Source: CAZLFA01 sp964558665 (GTDB lineage: Bacteria; Desulfobacterota; Syntrophia; Syntrophales; PHBD01). Taken from it: 26,803 bases of DNA. Within the stretch, counting starts at the first letter, position 1; the number at the start of each line of letters is the position of its first letter. Positions 16,003 through 23,436 of this stretch are shown here, piece after piece. A model generated the notes under the pieces. The model was not told the origin of the DNA, did no database searches, and saw only the letters and a program-made list of their open reading frames with translations. Where the stretch lies: contig CAZLFA010000058.1 in NCBI GenBank assembly GCA_964558665.1, forward strand, positions 1 to 26,803, read 5' to 3'. A program made the translations under genes and the position numbers.

Positions 16003-17178
16003 TTGTCGATAAATACTTACAGACAGCATGCCCACCGAGGCAAGAAGACGGCACAGAAGAACCTGCTTGTCGTGGACGATTACCCGGAAATGCGGGACAT
16101 CACACGCGTCATGCTGAGAGATAACGCATACGGCAACGTTCTCACCGCCGATTGCGGCAGCAGGGCGCTGACGATAATTGAATCGAGGGCTATAAGTCTT
16201 GTCATAACTGACTGGACCATGCCCAACATGACCGGCATTGAACTGCTCACACATCTGAAAAGCGACCCCAAATATTTTACTATTCCGGTTGTGATGATCT
16301 CGGACGAAAGAGATGCGGCTAAGGTGTTGTACGCCGCCGAAGAAGGTGTGGACGGCTTTCTGGTTAAACCTTTCAGCGAACAGGATCTGATCAACAGCAT
16401 CAGGATAGCGCTTGAAAAATACAATTCCAAAGACGAAATAGAACAGAAGGTCGTCGAAATGAGGCGGCTGAAGTTGTCCGGCAATTATCAGGATGCATTG
16501 AAAGCTGGTTTCGAGATACTCGATGTTAAAAACCACCCGAGGGTTTTGCTGATGACCTGTGAATGTCTGGTCAAGCTCAAGCAGTATGACAAGGCCCTGT
16601 CCATTATGGCCGATGTTGACGAAGAAGACAGAACAAGCCAGCATGCGAAACTGCTCGGACAAATCCATATGAACGCGGGGAGGTACGCCCAGGGCATTCT
16701 GGCTTTGGAAAAGGCCGTCAATATGAACACGCTGAACAACGACCTGAAAATCGATCTTGCCGTTGCCTGCTTCGCAAACGAGAATATCGAAGAGGCGGAA
16801 AGAGTTATTCAGAGCGTGATGAACAACCGTCCCACGGATTTGAACATGATCAATATCGCCAGGATATATCTCGACCGCGGCGACATCGACAAAGCAGGCA
16901 GCTACTTAAAGCTTACTGTGGACCCGATCAAGGAAACGGTCCAGGTCTTCAACAAATATGCCGTAGCCTTGCGTAAACTGGAAAGATTCGAAGACGCTGC
17001 GGAGATCTACCGGAAGTGTCTGAAGATAGAACCCGATTCGGATATACTCCATTACAATCTGGCCGTCCTCTACACAAAGACGAGTCAGCCGGGGGAGGCC
17101 AGGAAATCCCTGTCCGAGGCTCTGCGGATTAATCCTGAAAACGAGTACGCCAGTTCCCTGCTCTCGAGGCTGAAATAG
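16003..17178 (+). CDS. Response regulator with C-terminal TPR repeats
   Basis: Protein of 391 residues. A receiver domain (about 18-137) has the acidic pair D25/D26 (LLVVDD), phosphoacceptor D70 (VITDWTMPNM), S100 and K122 (VKPF). It is followed by helical TPR-type repeats (about 148-390), with ASGRY-like turns such as SGNYQDALKAGFEIL, NAGRYAQGILALEKA, DRGDIDKAGSYLK, KLERFEDAAEIYRKCLKIEP and KTSQPGEARKSLSEALRINP. REC-TPR proteins have no DNA-binding domain and act by phosphorylation-dependent protein contacts. The start codon is TTG at 16003 with GGGGA 6 bases upstream; there is no upstream in-frame ATG. No kinase gene adjoins, so the partner is unknown. The WD40-caspase gene follows after about 220 bases. 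Confidence 0.85.
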   Translation: MSINTYRQHAHRGKKTAQKNLLVVDDYPEMRDITRVMLRDNAYGNVLTADCGSRALTIIESRAISLVITDWTMPNMTGIELLTHLKSDPKYFTIPVVMISDERDAAKVLYAAEEGVDGFLVKPFSEQDLINSIRIALEKYNSKDEIEQKVVEMRRLKLSGNYQDALKAGFEILDVKNHPRVLLMTCECLVKLKQYDKALSIMADVDEEDRTSQHAKLLGQIHMNAGRYAQGILALEKAVNMNTLNNDLKIDLAVACFANENIEEAERVIQSVMNNRPTDLNMINIARIYLDRGDIDKAGSYLKLTVDPIKETVQVFNKYAVALRKLERFEDAAEIYRKCLKIEPDSDILHYNLAVLYTKTSQPGEARKSLSEALRINPENEYASSLLSRLK

Positions 17179-17205
17179 AACAGCGGTATTTGCGGTTTAA
17201 TCAGC

Positions 17206-17349
17206 ATGATAATAGATTGCCATTGCCACGTCGTCACAAGGCAGTTCATCCGGAATGCAGTATCAAAGACTGTCCTGATCGAAGAACTGTCACCCGGGAC
17301 GGCTATCTCCACGTCGTTAAATACAATATTGCTTAATAGTTGCCGATAA
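17206..17349 (+). pseudogene. Amidohydrolase N-terminal remnant
   Basis: A 47-residue frame begins MIIDCHCHVVTRQFIRNAVS, the characteristic start of amidohydrolase-family (TIM-barrel metal-dependent hydrolase) proteins, where HxH binds the metal. It ends at TAA 17347-17349, long before the roughly 280 residues such enzymes need, and there is no clear ribosome-binding site. It is most likely the left-over 5' end of a deleted gene. Recognition rests on about ten residues, so chance cannot be excluded. Confidence 0.35.
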
Positions 17350-17368
17350 CTGGACATTCATGTAAAAT
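17340..17368 (+). promoter_or_regulatory. Candidate promoter of the WD40-caspase gene
   Basis: TTGCCG (17340-17345), a 17-base spacer and TAAAAT (17363-17368). The -10 box is good (five of six) and the -35 box moderate. Predicted start near 17375, about 25 bases before the ATG. Confidence 0.4.
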
Positions 17369-17400
17369 ACAACATCCTCTTGGAAAGGCGGTTCTCGTCT

Positions 17401-20400
17401 ATGAAAAGAATCCTCAAGCTATTTACTCTGGCTGTTCTTCTTTTCCTCGTTCTGCCCCTTCAGGCTCTTGCCGGCAAGCCCGAAATATTCCTCCAGATGG
17501 GACATTCGGGCAAAGTTATAGCCGTGGCCCTGAGCCCCGACGGCAAGTACGCCCTGACGGCAGCCCAGGATTACATGATAAAACTCTGGGATGTGGCAGG
17601 CAACCGCGAGATACGAACCCTTCAGGGACATACAAACTGGGTCGAGACCGTCGCCTTCAGCCCCGACGGTAAACTGGCCGTGTCGGGCGGCAAAGACGAC
17701 ACCGTGCGGCTATGGGATCTGGCTACGGGAAAAGAGATCAGGAAGTACCGTTCAGTGTGGGTGAGCTGCGTCGCTTTCAGCCCCGACGGAAAGCAGGTTA
17801 TGTCAGGCGGCGCAAACAGAACTTTCTTTGTATGGGACGTGGCCACGGGTGCAGTGGTCAGGCAATCGGTTGGTCAGCCGAGCAGAATCATCGCCTTCAG
17901 CCCCGACGGCAGGCGTGCCGTCCTGGCGAACTGGGACAAAACCGTCATCCTCCAGGACATAGCCACCGGCAGGGACATCAAAACCTTTACAGGACACAAG
18001 GACGATATAACGTCCGCGGCCGTGAGCCGTGACGGCCGGTTTGTCCTTTCAGGGAGCCGTGACAAAACGGCAAGACTCTGGGATGTCTCCACCGGCAGGG
18101 AGATCAGGATCTTCAAGGGACATTCGGAGTGGGTGTCATCCGTTGCCTTCAGCCCCGACGGCAGGTATGCCCTTTCGGGAAGCTATGATAATACGATGAA
18201 GCTCTGGGACACGGAAACAGGCAAAGAGGTCATGATCTTCAAAGGACATTATTTCCGTGTCGAGGCGGTCGCCTTCAGCTCCGATGGAAGCCGCATCCTG
18301 TCGGGCGGCGGCGATCATATTGCGATGTTCTGGAATGCAGTCACCGGCAAGCCCACGCGAATATTCACGGGCTTCGTCCGTACCGTCACTGTAACGGCCG
18401 TGAGCCTCGACGGCAGGTTTGCCCTGTCTGGGGACGCGAACGGCACCCTTAAACTCTGGGACATCACTTCCGGCTCTGAGATAAGGACATTTAAAGGACA
18501 TAAGGGACAGATCTTCGCCGTCGGCTTCAGCCCGGACGGCAGGCATGCCCTTTCGGGAAGCGAGGACAAGACCCTCAAGCTCTGGGACATTGCCACCGGC
18601 AGGGAAATACGAACCTACAAAGGCCATGGGGATTCTGTTTCGGCCGCGGCATTCAGCCCGGACGGCAAATATATCCTTTCAGGAAGTTGGGACACTACTC
18701 TGAAGCTCTGGAACACGGCAAGCGGAGAAGATATCAGGACATTCACAGGAGACAAGGGCAAGATTATCTCCGTGGCCATCAGCCCCGACAGCAGGTACGC
18801 CGTTTCAGGAAGCGAGAGTTACACGGCTAAGGTCTGGGACATGGCGACCGGCAAGGATTTGCGGACATTCAAGGGTCACGACGGCAGAGTCCCCTCCGTC
18901 GCCTTCAGCCCCGATGGTAAGCATATCCTTTCCGGGTCTTCCGACAGGCTCGTCAAACTCTGGGAACCTGCCACAGGCAGAGAAATCAAGACTTTCACAG
19001 GGCATGCAGACTGGGTCGAAGCCGTCGCCTTCAGTCCTGACGGGAGATACGCCGTCTCGGGGAGCGAGGACAAGACCATCAAACTATGGGACATCGCCAC
19101 CGGCAGGGAAATCCGGACGTTTAAGGGACACGCGGGCAAAGTCAATAATGTTGCCGTCACACCTGACGGCAAAAGGATCGTCTCCGGTTCCGGGATTGGC
19201 ATCACATTCATCGCGTTCCACGGCAGCGGCGGAGACAACACGGCCCGCGTGTGGGACATCGCGACAGGGAAAGAGATCGCGCAGTTCGTCAGCTTCGTCG
19301 ACGACGAATGGGTGGCTATCACCGGCGACGGATTCTTCAAGGCCTCGAAATACGGCCCCACATCTCTCAACATCAGGCAGGACGGACAGGTTTTCGGACT
19401 CCACCAGTTCTACGATGTTTTCTACCGGCCCGACATCGTTGAGGCCGGTCTCAGGGGTGAAGACACGACGACGCTTGAGGACACGAATCTGGAGGAGGCC
19501 CTGCGAAATCCTCCGCCTATGGTAGAGTTCGCCGATATCCCCGCCGAGACGGGAGACAGGAAGATCACGATCAAATACCGGGTCACAAGTAACCGTGGCG
19601 GCGGCATAGGCGAGGTGCGCCTCTTCCACAACGGCAAACTCATCCAGTCCGACGGTTTCTATCGCCGCACAAAAGAGGTGCCATCGGCGCCGACAACGCT
19701 CCTTGCCAATAACTCACGGGCCATACGTGAGGAGATGCGAAGCGTCGCCCTCATCGCCAGAAAAAACGACATGCCCGGCCTTATCGAATCGCCGCCGAAG
19801 GGAGAGAAATACGAAGGCGCCGTGACGATTGACGCCATCGCGGGCGAAAACGATATCGGCCTTGCCGCCTTCAACCGAAACAACAGCGTGCAGAGCATCC
19901 TGAGGACTGCGACCTTCAAATCGACGCTCAGTCCTGATTCTCCAGGCCTCTACATCCTCGCCATCGGAATCGACGAATACAAAGCAAAGGAGAACAACCT
20001 CAAATTCGCAGTGAAGGACGCGGAGACATTCGCACGGATACTTGCAGAGCGTTCCGAAACGCTGTACAGAAGCAAGGATATCCATGTCACTGTCCTCAAA
20101 AACAGCGAAGCCGCCAAGGCAGGCATTATGGGGAAGATTGAATATCTGTCCCGGTCCGTCAAGCCCGGTGATGTCTTCGTGCTTTTTATTGCGAGCCATG
20201 GCGTCCTCAAATCGGGACTCTATTCCATCGTCACCCATGACTACAACGGCCGCCTTGACACCGGCAACCTCATTAATTCGGCCGAGATAATGGACATCTC
20301 GAAGCGGATCAAAGCTCTCACGCAGATCGTCATCCTCGACACCTGCCACGCCGGCGGCCTGGATAACTTTGTGAGCGGACTGTATGACGCCCGCATGACC

Positions 20401-20685
20401 GTCATGGCGCGGAATATGGGGCTCCACATGTTTGCCTCGGCAAGCTCCACTCAGGAAGCCCTGGACGGCTACAAAGGCAAGAACGGGATGTTCACTTACA
20501 CACTCCTTGAAGGACTCAATAACAACAGAAACGCTGATGCGAACAAGGACAGCAAGGTGAGCATCTATGAACTTGGGGAATACGCAAAGGAGCGGACTGC
20601 AAAGTACTCGCAGGAGACGGGCCATCGCCAGACACCCATTGTCAATGACTTCGGCAAAGATATATCCGTGTATGTGATCAGGTAG
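17401..20685 (+). CDS. Exported WD40-repeat protein with C-terminal caspase domain
   Basis: Protein of 1094 residues. A Sec signal peptide (1-24; KR, hydrophobic core, LQALA) precedes 14 consecutive WD40 repeats (about 34-629), most reading GH-x9-AFSPDG-x4-SGS-D-T-KLWD-x-TG-EIRTF, enough for two seven-bladed propellers. Blade 4 lacks the WD pair and blade 14 carries an insertion. A beta-rich linker (about 630-845) follows, then a peptidase C14 caspase-like domain (about 849-1094): LYILAIGIDEY, H933 in IASHG, C982 in ILDTCHAGG, and an EF-hand-like DANKDSKVSIYEL from D1046. Both catalytic residues are intact. Bacterial caspases cleave after basic or acidic residues; the preference here is not readable. 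The frame is open back to a TTG at 17380, but ATG 17401 gives the clean signal peptide. The location is inferred to be periplasmic, surface-bound or secreted. Confidence 0.92.
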   Translation: MKRILKLFTLAVLLFLVLPLQALAGKPEIFLQMGHSGKVIAVALSPDGKYALTAAQDYMIKLWDVAGNREIRTLQGHTNWVETVAFSPDGKLAVSGGKDDTVRLWDLATGKEIRKYRSVWVSCVAFSPDGKQVMSGGANRTFFVWDVATGAVVRQSVGQPSRIIAFSPDGRRAVLANWDKTVILQDIATGRDIKTFTGHKDDITSAAVSRDGRFVLSGSRDKTARLWDVSTGREIRIFKGHSEWVSSVAFSPDGRYALSGSYDNTMKLWDTETGKEVMIFKGHYFRVEAVAFSSDGSRILSGGGDHIAMFWNAVTGKPTRIFTGFVRTVTVTAVSLDGRFALSGDANGTLKLWDITSGSEIRTFKGHKGQIFAVGFSPDGRHALSGSEDKTLKLWDIATGREIRTYKGHGDSVSAAAFSPDGKYILSGSWDTTLKLWNTASGEDIRTFTGDKGKIISVAISPDSRYAVSGSESYTAKVWDMATGKDLRTFKGHDGRVPSVAFSPDGKHILSGSSDRLVKLWEPATGREIKTFTGHADWVEAVAFSPDGRYAVSGSEDKTIKLWDIATGREIRTFKGHAGKVNNVAVTPDGKRIVSGSGIGITFIAFHGSGGDNTARVWDIATGKEIAQFVSFVDDEWVAITGDGFFKASKYGPTSLNIRQDGQVFGLHQFYDVFYRPDIVEAGLRGEDTTTLEDTNLEEALRNPPPMVEFADIPAETGDRKITIKYRVTSNRGGGIGEVRLFHNGKLIQSDGFYRRTKEVPSAPTTLLANNSRAIREEMRSVALIARKNDMPGLIESPPKGEKYEGAVTIDAIAGENDIGLAAFNRNNSVQSILRTATFKSTLSPDSPGLYILAIGIDEYKAKENNLKFAVKDAETFARILAERSETLYRSKDIHVTVLKNSEAAKAGIMGKIEYLSRSVKPGDVFVLFIASHGVLKSGLYSIVTHDYNGRLDTGNLINSAEIMDISKRIKALTQIVILDTCHAGGLDNFVSGLYDARMTVMARNMGLHMFASASSTQEALDGYKGKNGMFTYTLLEGLNNNRNADANKDSKVSIYELGEYAKERTAKYSQETGHRQTPIVNDFGKDISVYVIR
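17500..19287 (+). repeat. Tandem WD40-coding repeats, 14 units of about 126 bases
   Basis: Fourteen in-frame units, 126 bases (42 codons) each apart from the last, which is longer. Recurrent nucleotide strings include TTCAGCCCCGACGG and GCCACCGGCAGGGA. Units 9 and 13 differ at few residues, showing recent duplication or homogenisation. This is protein repeat structure, not a mobile or CRISPR element. Confidence 0.9.
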
Positions 20686-20744
20686 GAACATTACAATATA
20701 CTTTCCTCTTGCAGCAACAAATACGTTAACAGGACATGGGCAGG

Positions 20745-21293
20745 ATGAGCCTTTTTGGAAAACCAAAGGGAGAAAAATATCATACGAGAACCATAGAGAT
20801 GAGTACTTACGAATATGACGGTCTCAGGTTTGCTGTCGAGGGAAGCCTTACAGATCACCGTTTCAAGGAGTATCAACTGGCAATAGGTAAAATGAGACCG
20901 CCCGGCATAATTCACCGGATGATCATTCAACTGCTTGTCAACAAGACAACGCTTGAGATCGAGGACCTGCATGTGGAAATGCCTGTCGTGCCCGCCGATG
21001 CATGCAGGGAGACTATCAACTGTCTCGATGCAGTTAAGGGATTACGCATTACGGGCGGATTTACATCAAAGGTCAGGGACATCGCAGGCGGCGATAAAGG
21101 ATGCAATCACCTGGTTGCGCTCCTGACGTCAATGGGGCCTGCGGTCATCCAGGGATACGGTGCTTATTGTGACAATAAATTCCCGGGATTTCTGCTGGAT
21201 AATTTCAGCATGCTTGTAGATACATGCAGAACCTGGCGCGCAGAAGGTCCTCTGGTAAAGGAATTAAAGGAAAGAAAGCACGGCAGAACGTGA
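20745..21293 (+). CDS. DUF2889-like protein
   Basis: Protein of about 182 residues. It matches the DUF2889 pattern: HTRTIEMSTYEYDGLRFAVE at the start, an internal PPGIIHRMIIQLLV, then GGDKGCNHLVALLTSMGPAV with the conserved G-C-x-H-L, and a cysteine-containing C-terminus (DTCRTWRAEGPL). Function of the family is unknown; no signal peptide or membrane segment is seen, so it is cytoplasmic. The ATG at 20745 has AGGA 10 bases before it; an earlier ATG at 20736 has the same AGGA only 1 base away and is less likely. It starts about 60 bases after the caspase gene on the same strand and may be co-transcribed, although the biochemical link is not evident. Confidence 0.75.
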   Translation: MSLFGKPKGEKYHTRTIEMSTYEYDGLRFAVEGSLTDHRFKEYQLAIGKMRPPGIIHRMIIQLLVNKTTLEIEDLHVEMPVVPADACRETINCLDAVKGLRITGGFTSKVRDIAGGDKGCNHLVALLTSMGPAVIQGYGAYCDNKFPGFLLDNFSMLVDTCRTWRAEGPLVKELKERKHGRT

Positions 21294-21349
21294 AGAGTGA
21301 GGGGCTTTATTGTTATATTTTAATAAGATGACAAATGGAGGTGATACAG

Positions 21350-22174
21350 ATGAAGTTGATAGTGATAGATGAAAAGAAATGCAAAAGGGATGGAATCTGT
21401 GCTGCCGAGTGCCCCCTGAGTTTGATCAGTCCGCCTGACAAAACAAAGCTTCCTTCAGAGAGGGAAAATGCCGAAGAGTTGTGCGTCAGATGCGGTCACT
21501 GTGTTGCAGTCTGCCCTCACGGCGCCCTGTCACTCCGCAGCATGAATTCTAAAGACTGTTCCCCTGTTGACGAAAAACTGCGCCCCGGTGCAAAGCAGGT
21601 AGATTATTTTCTTCGCAGCAGAAGATCTGTCCGTGTTTATAAAGACAAGCCTGCAAGCAGGGAAACGATCACCAGGATTATTGACATAGCCCGTTATGCG
21701 CCTTCCGGTCACAACAATCAGTTAACGGAGTGGCTGGTTATCTATGACAAGGATGATGTCCAAAAGTATGCCTCCATGGTGATTGATTGGATAAAGTTTG
21801 CCATTAAAGAATATCCGGAACTGGCCGCCGCCTACCATTTTGATTTGCTGGTGAAAGCCTGGGATGAGGGCAATGACAGGATTTGCCGTAATGCACCGCA
21901 TGTCATAGTTGCTCACGGCCCTGAACAGAATATGGCTATTCAAACAACCTGCACAATAGCATTGACATATCTGGAACTGGCTGCCTCGTCCATGAAACTC
22001 GGGGCATGCTGGGCAGGCTATTTTTACCGCGCTGCGGCCAACTGGCCGCCACTAAAGCAGGCGCTTGGCATCCCGGAAGGGAACAGCGTCTTTGGAGCAA
22101 TGTTGCTTGGATATCCGAAATATAAGTATCACAGGATTCCCTTGCGCAATGATGCGAAGATCATTTGGAAATAA
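21350..22174 (+). CDS. Ferredoxin-nitroreductase fusion protein
   Basis: Protein of 274 residues from the ATG at 21350, chosen because GGAGGTG (21337-21343) lies 6 bases before it; the ATG at 21335 overlaps that SD. The N-terminus (1-65) is a two-cluster ferredoxin: motif 1 CKRDGICAAECP (C11, D14, C17, C21) and motif 2 CVRCGHCVAVCP (C45, C48, C51, C55). D14 takes the place of the second Cys of cluster I. The rest (about 85-270) is a nitroreductase domain with RSRRSVRVYKD (89-99) and YAPSGHNNQLTEWLVI, ending in LGYPKYKYHRIP. This fusion is common in anaerobes, where reduced ferredoxin could feed electrons to FMN; the substrate is unknown. It follows DUF2889 by 56 bases. Confidence 0.9.
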   Translation: MKLIVIDEKKCKRDGICAAECPLSLISPPDKTKLPSERENAEELCVRCGHCVAVCPHGALSLRSMNSKDCSPVDEKLRPGAKQVDYFLRSRRSVRVYKDKPASRETITRIIDIARYAPSGHNNQLTEWLVIYDKDDVQKYASMVIDWIKFAIKEYPELAAAYHFDLLVKAWDEGNDRICRNAPHVIVAHGPEQNMAIQTTCTIALTYLELAASSMKLGACWAGYFYRAAANWPPLKQALGIPEGNSVFGAMLLGYPKYKYHRIPLRNDAKIIWK

Positions 22175-22262
22175 GAACGGGAGCGGAAGGTTCACTATCT
22201 TTCTGCAACAAAAATGATGTCCCCTGAATTCCACAAATCTGCTGTTTTCCAGGTTGAAGTAA

Positions 22263-23213
22263 TTACAAATCATCCGGCTGCATGAACAAAGACCTGTCGG
22301 GAAAAAGTATAATGTCTGTGGGTTCATTAATAGCGACAGGTTTCATTAATCTTTCCTTGATATCGTCGGAAAACAGCGCCGTGAAATCAAGCTCATTTAT
22401 AAAACCTTTCTTATTCTTTTCCCGCCTGTCACACAGTTCTCTGGTCAGAAAATAAACAACGGGGCTTAATCCTTCAGCCACCTTATTGAACATTATCAAG
22501 GGGTCTTCCGGCAGGATTCCCTCGGCATTGAGCACATTAATTTCCGGAGACTGCCCGATAACATGTCCGGTATCGATTTCCTCGGAAACGTGATGGGCAG
22601 CCCAGACAGTTGTTCCCGCATGCCTGGCGGCAAGATCCACATACGGGTCCGGACCTGCGCCGTGGTTATGAGCCAGATCGGAAGGATGGAAATTATATAT
22701 GCCGTATGCCGGAACATTTATAATTGATGAGTCGATCAGTTGTCCGAAAACACAGACCAGTATCGCATCCGGATTCCACTTCCGAAGCAACCGGCGGAAT
22801 GAATCTGTCTTTACCTCACCTGTGTATACCGGTATGCCGTGGCTGAGTGCGGATTCAATGATTGTGGCTTCGTCGACGACGCGGGTCGGTTGATCCACCA
22901 TGCGCCAGAGGCGTTTCTTCACCGATATTTTTGCATCGGGATTTAATGGATTGTCCGTAACGAGTGCTGTCAGATTCAACTTTCCGGGAAACCTGCGTTC
23001 ATACTCCTTAAGAGTTTCAAGGGCGATATAGCCGAACTGCCAGCTTCCGAAAAGCACGACCTTCAAACCTTCTTCTTTTTTATCGGGGTTCTCGGAAGAG
23101 GCGGGCAGGATCAGTTCTCCCCAGCGGCTGCCGCTCAACAATTCCGTCCTCCTGCCCGGTTTGGCAAGCACCACCAGATAATCAATCAATTCCTCATCTT
23201 CAGTATTAGTCAT
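22263..23213 (-). CDS. Formyltransferase-family protein
   Basis: Protein of 316 residues. The core (about 50-265) is a formyl_transf_N fold: KVVLFGSWQFGYIALETLKE, VCVFGQLI, NFHPSDL with N174 and H176, and EEIDTGHVIG with D214. N-x-H and the Asp about 38 residues later form the catalytic triad of 10-formyl-THF-dependent transferases. In methionyl-tRNA formyltransferase and PurN the motif is usually followed by L-P-x-Y-x-G; here it is AHNHGAGPDPY, so the acceptor probably differs, perhaps a sugar amine or amino acid derivative. An extra N-terminal segment of about 48 residues, and no tRNA-binding C-terminal domain, also set it apart. AGGA lies 9 bases before the ATG. It is transcribed towards the ferredoxin-nitroreductase gene. 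Confidence 0.8.
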   Translation of the reverse strand: MTNTEDEELIDYLVVLAKPGRRTELLSGSRWGELILPASSENPDKKEEGLKVVLFGSWQFGYIALETLKEYERRFPGKLNLTALVTDNPLNPDAKISVKKRLWRMVDQPTRVVDEATIIESALSHGIPVYTGEVKTDSFRRLLRKWNPDAILVCVFGQLIDSSIINVPAYGIYNFHPSDLAHNHGAGPDPYVDLAARHAGTTVWAAHHVSEEIDTGHVIGQSPEINVLNAEGILPEDPLIMFNKVAEGLSPVVYFLTRELCDRREKNKKGFINELDFTALFSDDIKERLMKPVAINEPTDIILFPDRSLFMQPDDL

Positions 23214-23239
23214 AATGTCTGTCCTGTAAGATTTACTAA

Positions 23240-23268
23240 CCTAAACTTGACTTCGCATGCAGTGTCAA
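23240..23268 (-). promoter_or_regulatory. Weak candidate promoter of the formyltransferase gene
   Basis: On the minus strand, a perfect TTGACA (23268-23263) is followed after 17 bases by TTTAGG (23245-23240), which matches only three of six -10 bases. The predicted leader is about 20 bases. Confidence 0.3.
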
Positions 23269-23375
23269 AACAAGTCATGACCGAATTAAATCCTGCACCT
23301 GCACCTTATTATGTCGATGAAACCGTCAACTAATTGTAAGTAGTCAATATTTCATAGTGAGACGGTTTGGTGGCA

Positions 23376-23436
23376 GCTTTCATTCGGAACTATTCAGGTG
23401 ATACAGGAGAAGATTCATGCAGTGCCGGTTACTGTA
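23376..23436. repeat. Dispersed 60-base repeat, copy B
   Basis: From GCTTTCATTCGGAACTATTC to GCCGGTTACTGTA, in the same orientation as copy A (5571-5630). The copies differ by transitions only plus one inserted T. It lies in the 23214-23501 gap between the formyltransferase start and the autotransporter stop; apart from this and the weak promoter at 23240-23268 I see nothing else there. Confidence 0.7.

Noticed and set aside
17500..19287. Regular repeats resembling a CRISPR or satellite array
   Set aside because: Period of 126 bases is in frame and encodes WD40 blades; no spacer-repeat structure.
19714..20766. Open frame of 350 codons on the minus strand
   Set aside because: Antisense to the linker and caspase domain of the WD40-caspase gene, whose motifs are unambiguous on the plus strand.
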